In this document: piece after piece, positions 8,227 to 16,575 of the stretch
Layout: each line of letters begins with the position of its first letter
How positions within the stretch are numbered: position 1 is the first letter of the stretch
DNA from: Ruminococcus sp.
GTDB lineage: Bacteria > Bacillota > Clostridia > Oscillospirales > Ruminococcaceae
NCBI RefSeq assembly: GCF_024692365.1
Contig: NZ_JAILMR010000130.1
Coordinates: 62,001 to 126,000, forward strand
Direction of reading: 5' to 3'
Length of the DNA: 64,000 nucleotides
Position numbers and translations under genes: made by a program
Notes under the pieces: generated by a model
The model's database searches: none
What the model was told of the DNA's origin: nothing
What the model saw: only the letters and a program-made list of their open reading frames with translations

Positions 8227-9153
8227 ATGATATACAACAACATTCTTGAAGCTTTGGGACATACCCCCATGATAAGACTCAACAGAATGAACAAGCCTGG
8301 AAATGCCGAGGTTCTTGTAAAATTCGAGGGTCTGAATGTGGGTGGTTCGATAAAGACCAGAACAGCTTACAATATGATAAAGAATGCAGAAAAGGAAGGT
8401 CTTATAAAGGAAGACACCATAATTGTTGAACCTACCAGCGGCAACCAGGGTATCGGTCTGGCACTTGTTGGTGCTGTCAGGGGTTATAAGACCATTATAA
8501 TCATGCCTGATTCTGTTAGTGAAGAAAGGCGCAAGCTTGTTGAACACTATGGTGCACAGGTTATACTGGTGCATGATGACGGCGATATCGGTGCCTGCAT
8601 ACAGGAGTGCCTTGATACAGCACTGCGCATGGCTGAGAACGACCCGAAGGTTTTTGTGCCTCAGCAGTTTGCAAACCCCAATAACGTGTATGCTCACAAG
8701 TATCATACTGCGCTTGAGATAATGGAACAGACCGCAGGCAAGATAGACGGTTTCTGCTCGGGTATCGGCACCGGTGGAACTATCACAGGTATCGGCGAAG
8801 CACTGCGTGCCCAGTATCCCGACCTTGAGATTTGGGCTGTTGAACCCGAGAATGCGGCTATTCTTGCGGGTGGTACTATCGGTACACATTTGCAGATGGG
8901 CATCGGTGACGGTATAATCCCCGATATTCTGAACCAGAATATCTACGATGAGATATACATCGTTAGTGATGAGGAAGCTATCCAGACTGCTAAAGATCTG
9001 GCTTCAAAAGAGGGCATAATGTGCGGTATTTCCAGCGGAACCAATGTTGCTGCGGCGCTGAAACTGGCTGAAAAGCTGGGTGAGGGCAAGACGGTTGTAA
9101 CAATTCTCCCTGATACTGCGGAGAGATATTTCTCTACACCGCTTTTTGAATGA
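8227..9153 (+). CDS. cysK: Cysteine synthase (O-acetylserine sulfhydrylase)
   Basis: A 308-residue PLP enzyme that makes cysteine from O-acetylserine and sulfide. Seen: LGHTPMIRLN at the N-terminus, the PLP lysine in GGSIKTRTA, the substrate loop PTSGNQGIGLA, the phosphate-binding GIGTGGTITGIG, and GISSGTN near the end. The length is that of the family. One oddity is KTR after the PLP lysine where KDR is usual, so a related beta-replacement enzyme is possible. It is a single-gene unit with its own promoter and terminator. Confidence 0.9.
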   Translation: MIYNNILEALGHTPMIRLNRMNKPGNAEVLVKFEGLNVGGSIKTRTAYNMIKNAEKEGLIKEDTIIVEPTSGNQGIGLALVGAVRGYKTIIIMPDSVSEERRKLVEHYGAQVILVHDDGDIGACIQECLDTALRMAENDPKVFVPQQFANPNNVYAHKYHTALEIMEQTAGKIDGFCSGIGTGGTITGIGEALRAQYPDLEIWAVEPENAAILAGGTIGTHLQMGIGDGIIPDILNQNIYDEIYIVSDEEAIQTAKDLASKEGIMCGISSGTNVAAALKLAEKLGEGKTVVTILPDTAERYFSTPLFE

Positions 9154-9177
9154 TGTAAATTTATTATTGATTTGATA

Positions 9178-9212
9178 CGGACAGTGCATGGGATCGTGCG
9201 CTGTCTGTTTTT
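9178..9212 (+). terminator. Terminator after cysK
   Basis: Stem CGGACAGTGCA paired with TGCGCTGTCTG (with G-U pairs) and an 8-nt loop, then TTTTTAA. Confidence 0.8.
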
Positions 9213-9674
9213 AATTCATAATTCATAATGCATAATTCATAATTTTTGGCAGGGCAATCACGTAGCTTGATAAGAATGCCAAAGAGATAAGCTTTTGGTC
9301 AAGCTTTTCGCGAAAAGCTTGCGGGATGTTTGCACAGTCAACTTTGTTGACTGTTGGCAGAGCCCTCAATCACCAAGGCACACACCAAAATATACGACAA
9401 AGAATAAAAGCAAACGAACTAATACCAAAAGGTGCGTGGGCAATACCAAAACATACGAGCGTGTACCAAAGTATACGACCGTATCATTTGGTATGCGTGA
9501 GAATTGCCAGCGCACGTCGTCAAACAGCGAAGCTTTTTTGGCGGCTCGACCCGAGGAACGAGGGGCGACCAACCCGCAGTACGTGCGTTTGTTATATTTA
9601 CGAATACCAAAATATACGGTCGTATAATTTGGTATATGTTCGTATCGTTTGGTATATGCTCGTATACTTTGGTA
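9213..9674. repeat. Repeat block R1 (palindromes plus TACCAAA/ATACGA array)
   Basis: It begins with short ATTCATAAT direct repeats (9213-9245). From 9276 comes a unit with two perfect palindromes: AAGCTTTTCGCGAAAAGCTT (9301-9320) and CAGTCAACTTTGTTGACTG (9335-9353). It then carries many copies of TACCAAAnnATACGA, direct on the left and inverted on the right (9377-9515 and 9602-9674). A CTCGACCCGAG...GCAGTACGT segment (9543-9585) lies between them. The same pieces recur in R2. Open frames here are by-products of the repeats; no protein is supported. Confidence 0.85.
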
Positions 9675-9713
9675 ACCCAGACAATCATTTTCAAGAAAAA
9701 TCCGTTAAAGCCC

Positions 9714-9742
9714 TTGACAATCGCAGAGATATCGTATATAAT
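9714..9742 (+). promoter_or_regulatory. Promoter of the T-box / alaS operon
   Basis: TTGACA at 9714-9719 and TATAAT at 9737-9742, 17 bp apart, directly after repeat block R1. Confidence 0.88.
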
Positions 9743-9751
9743 AAATGTATA

Positions 9752-9984
9752 TATGTAAATGCTGTGACGGAATTATCCGCAGAGTGAGGACTAAAGAGAG
9801 GGAGCGGTAGGTGAAAGCTCCTGTCTGAGCGGCGGTGGCTGACCTGAGCTTGTGCTGTGAAAACAGCGACGTATCATCTGCGTTAAAGGTGTCGAGTGGT
9901 CGTACTTTCTGGAGTGCGTCAATTTGGGTGGTATCACGGAGTTAGTCAGCTTCGTCCCATGTTGCGGGGCGGGGCTGTTTTTTT
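9752..9984 (+). promoter_or_regulatory. T-box leader, alanine type
   Basis: A T-box riboswitch, which senses uncharged tRNA and switches off a terminator. The conserved T-box core GGGTGGTATCACGG is at 9926-9939; its TGGT pairs with an ACCA tRNA end. The terminator stem CAGCTTCGTCCC / GGGGCGGGGCTG (9947-9977, several G-U pairs) ends in seven T's. In stem I the segment GGTGGCTGACC (about 9832-9842) offers GCT, an alanine codon, as specifier, which agrees with alaS downstream. The exact specifier position is inferred without folding. Confidence 0.85.
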
Positions 9985-10047
9985 ATCACAGCATCTAAAA
10001 GAGATAAAGAACAAAGGGAGAAAACAATAACGGGAGGTGCTTTGCGC

Positions 10048-10917
10048 ATGAGTGTCAGATTATCAAAGGAAGAATCGGAGAAGCGGCTTGACCTCAGAAA
10101 AGAAACTGTAAAGAAAGTCTGTCTGAAAAAGGCAGATATGAGCCATCTGACTTCCAGAGTGGCTGTGGTGATCGATGTGTCGGGTTCGATGCAGCAGAAT
10201 TTCAAAAAGGGTATGGTACAGGCGACTTTGGAAAGACTTCTGCCGCTGGCTATGGCATTTGATGATGACGGCTCGATGGAAGTGTGGACTTTTGACCATG
10301 AGTTCAAACGGTATCCCCCGATAACAAGGTCAAACTTCTACAATTACATAGATGATAACAAGATATCCGCGAGGGGCGGCACTATGTATGCACCTGTAAT
10401 ATGTGATGTCGGAAAATACTTTATCAAGGAAGAACCCGCAAAGCTTCCGACTTACGTTATATTCGTAACCGACGGCGATAACATCGACCATCGTAATACG
10501 GACAAAGCCATAAAGCTTATTTCTAATTTCCCGATATTTTTCCAGTTTGTCGGGATAGGCAATACAGGCAGGAACGGTTTCAAGTATCTGAGCTCTCTTG
10601 ATGAAATGGACGACAGATACGTTGACAATGCAAATTTCTTTGCTATAGACAGCCTTGCTGATATTGATCTGATAGATGATGTGTCGCTTTATGCGAAACT
10701 GCTGGACGAATATCCCAAGTGGTTAAATTATCCGCAGGTCAAGGAAATGATCGCGAAAGGTGATACGCTTCACATCGAAAACAAAAAGAAGCTGAAAAAG
10801 CTTGGCAAAGTACCGGATAAATACGGTCATTCCGATAATAGCGACAGTATCTGGGCCGGGCTGAATATCCTCGAAATAGTCGGCGAGATAATCGGAGAGA
10901 TAATCGAAAATTTATAG
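10048..10917 (+). CDS. VWA-domain protein (TerF/TerY-like)
   Basis: A 289-residue cytoplasmic von Willebrand A protein. The metal-ion site is complete: DVSGSM (about 43-48), RGGT (about 110) and FVTDGD (about 139-144). N- and C-terminal helices flank the domain. Similar proteins occur in tellurite and stress clusters as metal-binding scaffolds, but no partner of that kind is near. The ATG at 10048 has GGGAGGTG 8-10 nt upstream; an in-frame TTG at 10042 is too close to that site. The gene sits between the alanine T-box and alaS, so alanine starvation should raise its expression, which is unexpected for this family. Confidence 0.83.
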   Translation: MSVRLSKEESEKRLDLRKETVKKVCLKKADMSHLTSRVAVVIDVSGSMQQNFKKGMVQATLERLLPLAMAFDDDGSMEVWTFDHEFKRYPPITRSNFYNYIDDNKISARGGTMYAPVICDVGKYFIKEEPAKLPTYVIFVTDGDNIDHRNTDKAIKLISNFPIFFQFVGIGNTGRNGFKYLSSLDEMDDRYVDNANFFAIDSLADIDLIDDVSLYAKLLDEYPKWLNYPQVKEMIAKGDTLHIENKKKLKKLGKVPDKYGHSDNSDSIWAGLNILEIVGEIIGEIIENL

Positions 10918-10946
10918 TAAATAATTTTTGAAAGGAAAGATATATA

Positions 10947-13604
10947 ATGGAATGGACAAGTCTTAATGACCTGAGAGAATCTTATCTCAAATTTTTTGAA
11001 AGCAAGGGATGTCTGAGACACAAGAGCTATCCTCTTGTACCCCAGAACGACAAGAGCCTGCTGCTGATAGTTGCAGGTATGGCTCCTCTGAAGCCCTATT
11101 TCACAGGACAGGAAGTTCCCCCGAGAGTACGTATGACCACTTGTCAGAAGTGCATCAGAACAGGCGATATCGAGAACGTTGGTAAGACCGCAAGACACGG
11201 TACTTACTTTGAGATGCTGGGTAACTTCTCTTTCGGTGATTACTTCAAGAAAGAAGCTATCGCATGGGCTTGGGAGTATGTTACCGAAGTTCTGAAACTG
11301 CCCCTTGACAGACTTCACGTATCGGTATACGAGGACGATGACGAGGCTGAGAAGATCTGGCACGAGGAGATCGGTGTGCCTATGGATCACATCGTTCGTA
11401 TGGGCAAGGAAGACAACTTCTGGGAGGCTGGTACAGATGGTCCCTGCGGTCCTTGCTCAGAGATATATTTCGACCGCGGCGAGAAGTATGGCTGCGGCAA
11501 GCCTACCTGCGGCGTAGGATGCGACTGCGACAGATATATGGAGTTCTGGAACCTGGTATTTACTCAGTTTGAGAGACACGAGGACGGCACTTACACTCCT
11601 CTGGCACAGAAGAACATCGACACAGGCATGGGTCTTGAAAGACTTGCTGCTCTGATGCAGGGTGTTGATTCCATATTCGATGTTGATACCGTTAAGGCTA
11701 TCAGAGATCACATTTGTCAGATAGCTGGCTGCGAGTACGGCGCTGAGTACAAGAAAGACGTTTCTATCCGTGTTATCACCGACCATATCCGTGCGGTAAC
11801 TTTCCTGGCTTCCGATGGTGTACTGCCCTCTAACGAAGGCAGAGGCTACGTTATGAGAAGACTGCTGAGAAGAGCAGTTCGTCACGGCAAGCTGCTGGGT
11901 ATCAACGGTCTGTTCCTGAAAGACCTTGTTAAGACTGTTGTTGACTGCAACAAGTGCGAATACAACGAGCTGGAAGAGAAGTTCGACTACATTGTAAAGG
12001 TGCTGACCACCGAGGAACAGAACTTCAACTCCACCATCGACCGAGGAATGAAGATACTCGATGAGTATATCGAAAAGCTGCAGGCTGAGGGTAAGACAAC
12101 TCTCGATGGCGAGAGCTGCTTCAAGCTTTCTGACACCTATGGTTTCCCCCTTGACCTGACAAGAGAGATTCTGGAAGAAAAGGGTCTATCCGCTGATGAA
12201 GAGGGCTATGCAGTTTGCATGGAAAAGCAGAGAGAAACTGCAAGAGGTGCAAGAGAGTCTCAGGGCTACATGGGTGCAGAGGAAACTGTTTTCCACAAGA
12301 TCGACAAGAACGTTTCCACGAAATTCACAGGCTATGATAAGACCGAAGACACAGGCGTTATCTCTTATCTGGCGAATGATGAAGATCTTATCGAGAATGC
12401 CGGCGTTGAGGATGTTGTATACATCGTTCCCGACCAGACTTGCTTCTATGCTGAGAGCGGCGGACAGAGCGGCGATACTGGTGTTATCGAAACTGCAACA
12501 GGCAAGGCAGAAGTTCTTGATACACAGAAGGCTGTTGGCTGCAAGTTCGCACTGAAAGTAAAGGTTACAGAGGGCGCTCTGACAGTTGGTCAGCAGGTAA
12601 CATTCAAGGTTGACAAGGCTAAGCGTCTGGCTACCATGAGAAACCACAGCTGTGCACATCTGCTGCAGGCTGCGCTGAGAAGTGTTCTTGGCGAGCACGT
12701 TCATCAGGCAGGTCAGCTGGTTGACAGCCAGAGACTGCGTTTCGACTTCTCTCACTTTGAGGCTATGACCAATGAGGAGAAGGCAAAGGTCGAGGCACTG
12801 GTAAACAAGTACATCTTTGATGCGCTGGATATCACAATGGAAGAAATGCCTATCGCTGAGGCACAGAAGCTGGGCGCTATGGCACTGTTCGGTGAGAAGT
12901 ACGGCGAAACTGTAAGAGTTGTTACAATGGGTGACAAGGCTGATGCAGCTTCTATCGAATTCTGCGGCGGTACTCATCTGAACAACACTTCCAAAATCGG
13001 TCTGTTCAAGATAATATCCGAGAACTCCGTAGCTTCGGGCGTAAGAAGAATCGAAGCTGTTACAGGTACAGGCGTTCTTGAACTGCTCAACAGCAATATC
13101 GAGACCATCAACAAGGCAGCTGAAACACTGAAACTCAATAATCCTGCTGAACTGGTTGCTCGCTGCGGTGCTGTAATGCAGGAGATCAAGGGTCTTGAGA
13201 AGGAAAGAGATTCTCTTGAAACTTCTATGGCTAACATGAGAGCTAAGTCGGTTCTGGAGAATGCTGTTGATGTTAACGGCGTATCTGTTGCAACTGCACA
13301 GCTGACCAACATCAAGCCCGATGTACTGAGAAAGATGGCTGACGAGCTGAAGGCTGCTAACGACAATGTTCTGGTAATAATGACAACCGTTAACGGCGAC
13401 AAGGGCAACATCGTTGCTGCTGCAGGCAAGGAAGCTGTTGCTAAGGGCGCTCATGCAGGCAAGATCGCAGGCAAGATAGCTGCGCTGACTAACGGCAAGG
13501 GTGGCGGACGTCCTGATTCTGCTATGGCAGGTGTTGGTGATATCTCCCTGATCGGTGCTGCACTCGAAAAGGCTGCTGAGGTTGCAGGAGAGTTCATTAA
13601 GTAA
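10947..13604 (+). CDS. alaS: Alanyl-tRNA synthetase
   Basis: 885 residues, full length. Class II catalytic domain at the N-terminus (RESYLKFFESKGC, the GPCGPCSEIYFDRG motif and an RLLRRAVRHG segment). The editing domain has HSCAHLLQAAL and the CGGTHLNNT zinc motif. The C-terminal part ends in the glycine-rich GKGGGRPDSAMAGV DHHA1-like domain. A four-cysteine insert (CGKPTCGVGCDCD) near residue 185 binds metal in many homologues. It charges tRNA-Ala and clears Ser/Gly errors. Controlled by the T-box through the VWA gene; AAAGGAAAG precedes the ATG. Confidence 0.97.
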   Translation: MEWTSLNDLRESYLKFFESKGCLRHKSYPLVPQNDKSLLLIVAGMAPLKPYFTGQEVPPRVRMTTCQKCIRTGDIENVGKTARHGTYFEMLGNFSFGDYFKKEAIAWAWEYVTEVLKLPLDRLHVSVYEDDDEAEKIWHEEIGVPMDHIVRMGKEDNFWEAGTDGPCGPCSEIYFDRGEKYGCGKPTCGVGCDCDRYMEFWNLVFTQFERHEDGTYTPLAQKNIDTGMGLERLAALMQGVDSIFDVDTVKAIRDHICQIAGCEYGAEYKKDVSIRVITDHIRAVTFLASDGVLPSNEGRGYVMRRLLRRAVRHGKLLGINGLFLKDLVKTVVDCNKCEYNELEEKFDYIVKVLTTEEQNFNSTIDRGMKILDEYIEKLQAEGKTTLDGESCFKLSDTYGFPLDLTREILEEKGLSADEEGYAVCMEKQRETARGARESQGYMGAEETVFHKIDKNVSTKFTGYDKTEDTGVISYLANDEDLIENAGVEDVVYIVPDQTCFYAESGGQSGDTGVIETATGKAEVLDTQKAVGCKFALKVKVTEGALTVGQQVTFKVDKAKRLATMRNHSCAHLLQAALRSVLGEHVHQAGQLVDSQRLRFDFSHFEAMTNEEKAKVEALVNKYIFDALDITMEEMPIAEAQKLGAMALFGEKYGETVRVVTMGDKADAASIEFCGGTHLNNTSKIGLFKIISENSVASGVRRIEAVTGTGVLELLNSNIETINKAAETLKLNNPAELVARCGAVMQEIKGLEKERDSLETSMANMRAKSVLENAVDVNGVSVATAQLTNIKPDVLRKMADELKAANDNVLVIMTTVNGDKGNIVAAAGKEAVAKGAHAGKIAGKIAALTNGKGGGRPDSAMAGVGDISLIGAALEKAAEVAGEFIK

Positions 13605-13619
13605 TAAAAATATTATCTG

Positions 13620-13644
13620 CGGCGGCGCGGATATCCTGCGCCGC
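13620..13644 (+). other. GC-rich hairpin between alaS and the GrpB-like gene
   Basis: GCGGCGC / GCGCCGC with a 9-nt loop and no T-run. It may be a processing or stability element; it is not a clear terminator. Confidence 0.4.
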
Positions 13645-13682
13645 ATGATAGATACTATCCATATGTATCGGAGGAAAAGCTG

Positions 13683-14192
13683 ATGGGTAAGCCTGTTGTG
13701 GTTGAACCTTATAACGAAGAATGGGCTGCTGATTTTTCGGCTGTGAAAGCTGAACTGACCGATGCGCTGGGATATCTGGCACTGAGGATAGAACACGTCG
13801 GAAGCACTTCGGTGAAAGGGCTTTCGGCTAAACCGATAATCGATATCGATGTTGTGATACGTGATGTAAGTCTGCTTGGTGATGTGATCAAAGCACTCGG
13901 CAAGAAAGGCTATGTACACGAGGGCGACCTTGGTATCAGCGGTCGTGAGGCTTTCAAGTACGAGGGTAAAGAGCATCTGCGTAAGCATCATCTTTATGTT
14001 TGTGCGGAAAATTCTTTGGAACTTAAAAGGCACATCACTTTCAGGAACTATCTGCGTTCTCACCCCGAAGCTGTGCGGGAGTACAGCTGCATAAAGGAAG
14101 AGGGCGCTGAGCTTTTCCCGAATGATATGGATAAATATATCGAATACAAATCTCCCTTCATCGAGAAGATATATGCGGAGATAGGTCTATAA
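13683..14192 (+). CDS. GrpB / UPF0157 family protein
   Basis: 169 residues of the GrpB family, a nucleotidyltransferase-like fold. The signature EHVGSTSVKGLSAKPIIDI lies at about residues 37-55, with YNEEW near the N-terminus and HHLYVC near 101. Members often fuse to CoaE, but no firm reaction is known. A strong GGAGG lies 9 nt before the ATG. It follows alaS by 78 bp and precedes the HIT gene by 23 bp, probably in one transcript. Confidence 0.88.
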   Translation: MGKPVVVEPYNEEWAADFSAVKAELTDALGYLALRIEHVGSTSVKGLSAKPIIDIDVVIRDVSLLGDVIKALGKKGYVHEGDLGISGREAFKYEGKEHLRKHHLYVCAENSLELKRHITFRNYLRSHPEAVREYSCIKEEGAELFPNDMDKYIEYKSPFIEKIYAEIGL

Positions 14193-14215
14193 ATCATGAT
14201 TTGGAGGTATGAAAA

Positions 14216-14560
14216 ATGTCTGATTGTTTATTCTGCAAGATAATCGCGGGTGAGATTCCCTCGAAGAAAGTTTACGAGGACGAACTGGTTTACGCTTTTG
14301 AGGACATCGCGCCTACTGCACCTGTTCATTTTCTTGTGATACCTAAACAGCATATCTCAAAGCTGAGCGATGTTACCGAGGAGAACAGCGCAGTTATCGC
14401 GCATATCTACGAGGTCATCGCAAAGATCGCTAAGGAAAACGAGGCTATGAAAGACGGCTACCGCGTAGTTTCAAACTGCGGTGAGAGCGCGGGACAGAGC
14501 GTTTTCCATATCCATTTTCATGTTCTTGCGGGCAGACCGCTTACATGGCCTGCGGGTTAA
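14216..14560 (+). CDS. HIT-family nucleotide hydrolase (HinT-like)
   Basis: A 114-residue histidine-triad protein. It opens with DCLFCKIIAGEIPS (zinc Cys pair CxxC) and ends with the triad HIHFH followed by the W-containing tail of the HinT branch. These enzymes hydrolyse purine phosphoramidates and related nucleotide conjugates. TTTGGAGGT lies upstream of the ATG. It sits in the middle of a run of co-directional genes. Confidence 0.92.
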   Translation: MSDCLFCKIIAGEIPSKKVYEDELVYAFEDIAPTAPVHFLVIPKQHISKLSDVTEENSAVIAHIYEVIAKIAKENEAMKDGYRVVSNCGESAGQSVFHIHFHVLAGRPLTWPAG

Positions 14561-14572
14561 GATATGTTCACG

Positions 14573-14600
14573 GGCTGTCGGAAAGATATTTTCGGCAGCC
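14573..14600 (+). terminator. Possible terminator-like hairpin before comEC
   Basis: A 12-bp stem GGCTGTCGGAAA / TTTTCGGCAGCC with a 4-nt loop. The U's are inside the 3' arm and no run follows, so termination would be weak. Its position argues that comEC starts after it. Confidence 0.4.
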
Positions 14601-14620
14601 TTATACAGTATGGTGATAAT

Positions 14621-16573
14621 ATGACCAGAAAAGCAGCTTGGGCAGGTATTTCGTTCTGGGCAGCGCTGCTGCTCGGGGCTGTATACCACAGTGAAAAGAA
14701 TTTAATGTTTCTGCTGACGGCTTTAGGGCTGGCGGTGCTTGCTTTTTCTGCGCTGAAAAATTACCGGCGTCACGCTGTGGTGTGCTTTGCGGCTTTTGCG
14801 GCGGGTATCGCGGTGAATTCATGTTACACGCATTTTGTTTATGACAACCTCATCGCGATGGACGGTAGGGAAGTCACGATGAACGGATATGTCAAGGATA
14901 TCTCCCAGATAGACGGCAACTATGACAGGGTGACTGTCTGCGGAAAGATCGATGGTATTCCTGCGGAAATCAGCTATGTTCTGCCCTATGGCGATATGCA
15001 TTATTATGATGAGATATCTGTGACGGACACTGTCAGCGTTATTGAGAACAGTGTTAAGTTCGACAGCGGCAGCTACAATTATTCCAAGAGCGTGTTTTTG
15101 CAGGGCGGATATGCAACGGGAAGTTATGAACTGACAGGACGCTCAGTTAACCCTGTTTTCCGCTGGATACGTGAATACCGCGACAAGCTGTTTGGTAAAA
15201 TAATGACTGTCTGCCCGAAGCGTGAGGGTGCTTTTCTCGGAGCTATGCTTTGCGGTGACAAGAGTGAAATGTCTTCTGCAATGAAGACCGAACTTTACAG
15301 AAGCGGTCTGGGGCATATATTCGCTGTTTCGGGTATACACCTTGTTATTGCGGCGGCATTTTTCGGGTACGCTGTGGGGAAAATAGTCAAGGCAAAGCAG
15401 GCTGTTTTCTGGCTGACCCTTGCCGAGATATGGGGCTTTGCTGTATTTGCAGGACTTTCGGTAAGTGTAGTTCGTGCCGCAGTTATGATGACTGTTACAC
15501 GGAGCGGATACTTTTTTGGCAGAAAGAGCGACGGCTTGAATTCGCTGGGACTTTGCACGATACTGCTTACTGCGGCTAAGCCTTACACTGCTATTTCACC
15601 ATCATTTTTGCTGTCATTTCTGGCAGTAGCGGCTATTGAACTTGTGTCACTTTCAAAACATGATGAAGACAGCAAGGCGGGAAGTGCTCTGAGATTGTCG
15701 GCAGCTGTGCTGTTTATGACCGCGCCTGCATCAGCAATTCTATTTGGCGGAGTTTCTGCCGCATCGGTGGTGACAAATCTTCTGCTGGTACCGCTTTGTA
15801 CCATTTCTTTACAGATATGTTTCATCGTGCTGTTTACCGGTGGCGGTTCTCTTGCGACACCTCTGCTTATCGCAGCCGGTATACCGGTGAAGTTCGTGCT
15901 TTACTGTTCACGAAAACTGGCGCGGTTTGATATCAGTTATGTATTTTCGTATCAAGTGGTATTGCTTGGTATCGTTATTGTGTCTTCCGTGCTGATGGTA
16001 TACGTGTGTGTACGAGTAAAGGACAGCAGGAAAGTCATGGTATACACGGCTGCTGTTCTTGCGGCGTGGTGTGCCTGTGGGAATATCGCGCGGTTGCTTG
16101 ATGATGATATCAAAGTGACTGTTCTGCCCGATAGAAAGAAATCGGCTTATATCCTATCGGTTGGCGGACGTGCTGTGATTTTCGATGTTGGATGCAAAGG
16201 CGGTATGGACAGTGCTTTGCAGAATTGGATGGACAAGCTGGGTATTCGTGATATGCCTTATGCATTCATTCTTGAAGACGGCGCGGTGACTGCCGCAGGC
16301 TATGAGGACGATATGTTTCTACAACCAGATATCGTGTTTGTGTGTGAAGATGATATTTCCGCCAATGACAGAACTGTATATCTCAAAAGCGGTGATACAG
16401 CGGATATCGGGGATATGCAGGTAAAGTCCGCAGAGGGCGGATTTATTGTAAGCTTCGATGACTGTGAATTGTTCCTCGGTAAGGGGAAGATGGAGATAAA
16501 CGGCGGGGAAGTCGATATTTCGGCTGAGCAAAGACCGCTTGAATTTGACGGAACTGAACTAAGGAGGCTGTGA
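14621..16573 (+). CDS. comEC: ComEC/Rec2-type DNA uptake channel
   Basis: About 650 residues. An N-terminal pair of hydrophobic helices and a DUF4131-like part are followed by the polytopic Competence domain (about 200-460), including KTELYRSGLGHIFAVSGIHL, the hallmark of the family. The C-terminal metallo-beta-lactamase-like domain is recognisable (YILSVGGRAVIFDVG) but the HxHxDH zinc motif is missing; ILEDGAVTAAG stands in its place. I prefer the ATG at 14621 because a hairpin covers the region after the earlier ATG at 14564. holA starts 2 bp after the stop. ComEC moves single-stranded DNA into the cell; with comF at 26 kb it hints at a competence apparatus. Confidence 0.85.
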   Translation: MTRKAAWAGISFWAALLLGAVYHSEKNLMFLLTALGLAVLAFSALKNYRRHAVVCFAAFAAGIAVNSCYTHFVYDNLIAMDGREVTMNGYVKDISQIDGNYDRVTVCGKIDGIPAEISYVLPYGDMHYYDEISVTDTVSVIENSVKFDSGSYNYSKSVFLQGGYATGSYELTGRSVNPVFRWIREYRDKLFGKIMTVCPKREGAFLGAMLCGDKSEMSSAMKTELYRSGLGHIFAVSGIHLVIAAAFFGYAVGKIVKAKQAVFWLTLAEIWGFAVFAGLSVSVVRAAVMMTVTRSGYFFGRKSDGLNSLGLCTILLTAAKPYTAISPSFLLSFLAVAAIELVSLSKHDEDSKAGSALRLSAAVLFMTAPASAILFGGVSAASVVTNLLLVPLCTISLQICFIVLFTGGGSLATPLLIAAGIPVKFVLYCSRKLARFDISYVFSYQVVLLGIVIVSSVLMVYVCVRVKDSRKVMVYTAAVLAAWCACGNIARLLDDDIKVTVLPDRKKSAYILSVGGRAVIFDVGCKGGMDSALQNWMDKLGIRDMPYAFILEDGAVTAAGYEDDMFLQPDIVFVCEDDISANDRTVYLKSGDTADIGDMQVKSAEGGFIVSFDDCELFLGKGKMEINGGEVDISAEQRPLEFDGTELRRL

Positions 16574-16575
16574 AA

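Noticed and set aside
9602-9674. Regular repeats considered as a CRISPR array
   Set aside because: The units are short, partly palindromic, degenerate and inverted relative to one another, with no unique spacers of 25-40 bp and no cas genes.
9295-9787. Several overlapping frames of 70-150 codons in repeat block R1
   Set aside because: All are made from palindromes and TACCAAA units, have no ribosome sites and run in both directions.
12186-14063. A 625-codon open frame on the minus strand opposite alaS
   Set aside because: It is the complement of well-supported alaS and GrpB genes, has no ribosome site, and its cysteine/serine/leucine-rich product looks like reverse-complement coding bias.
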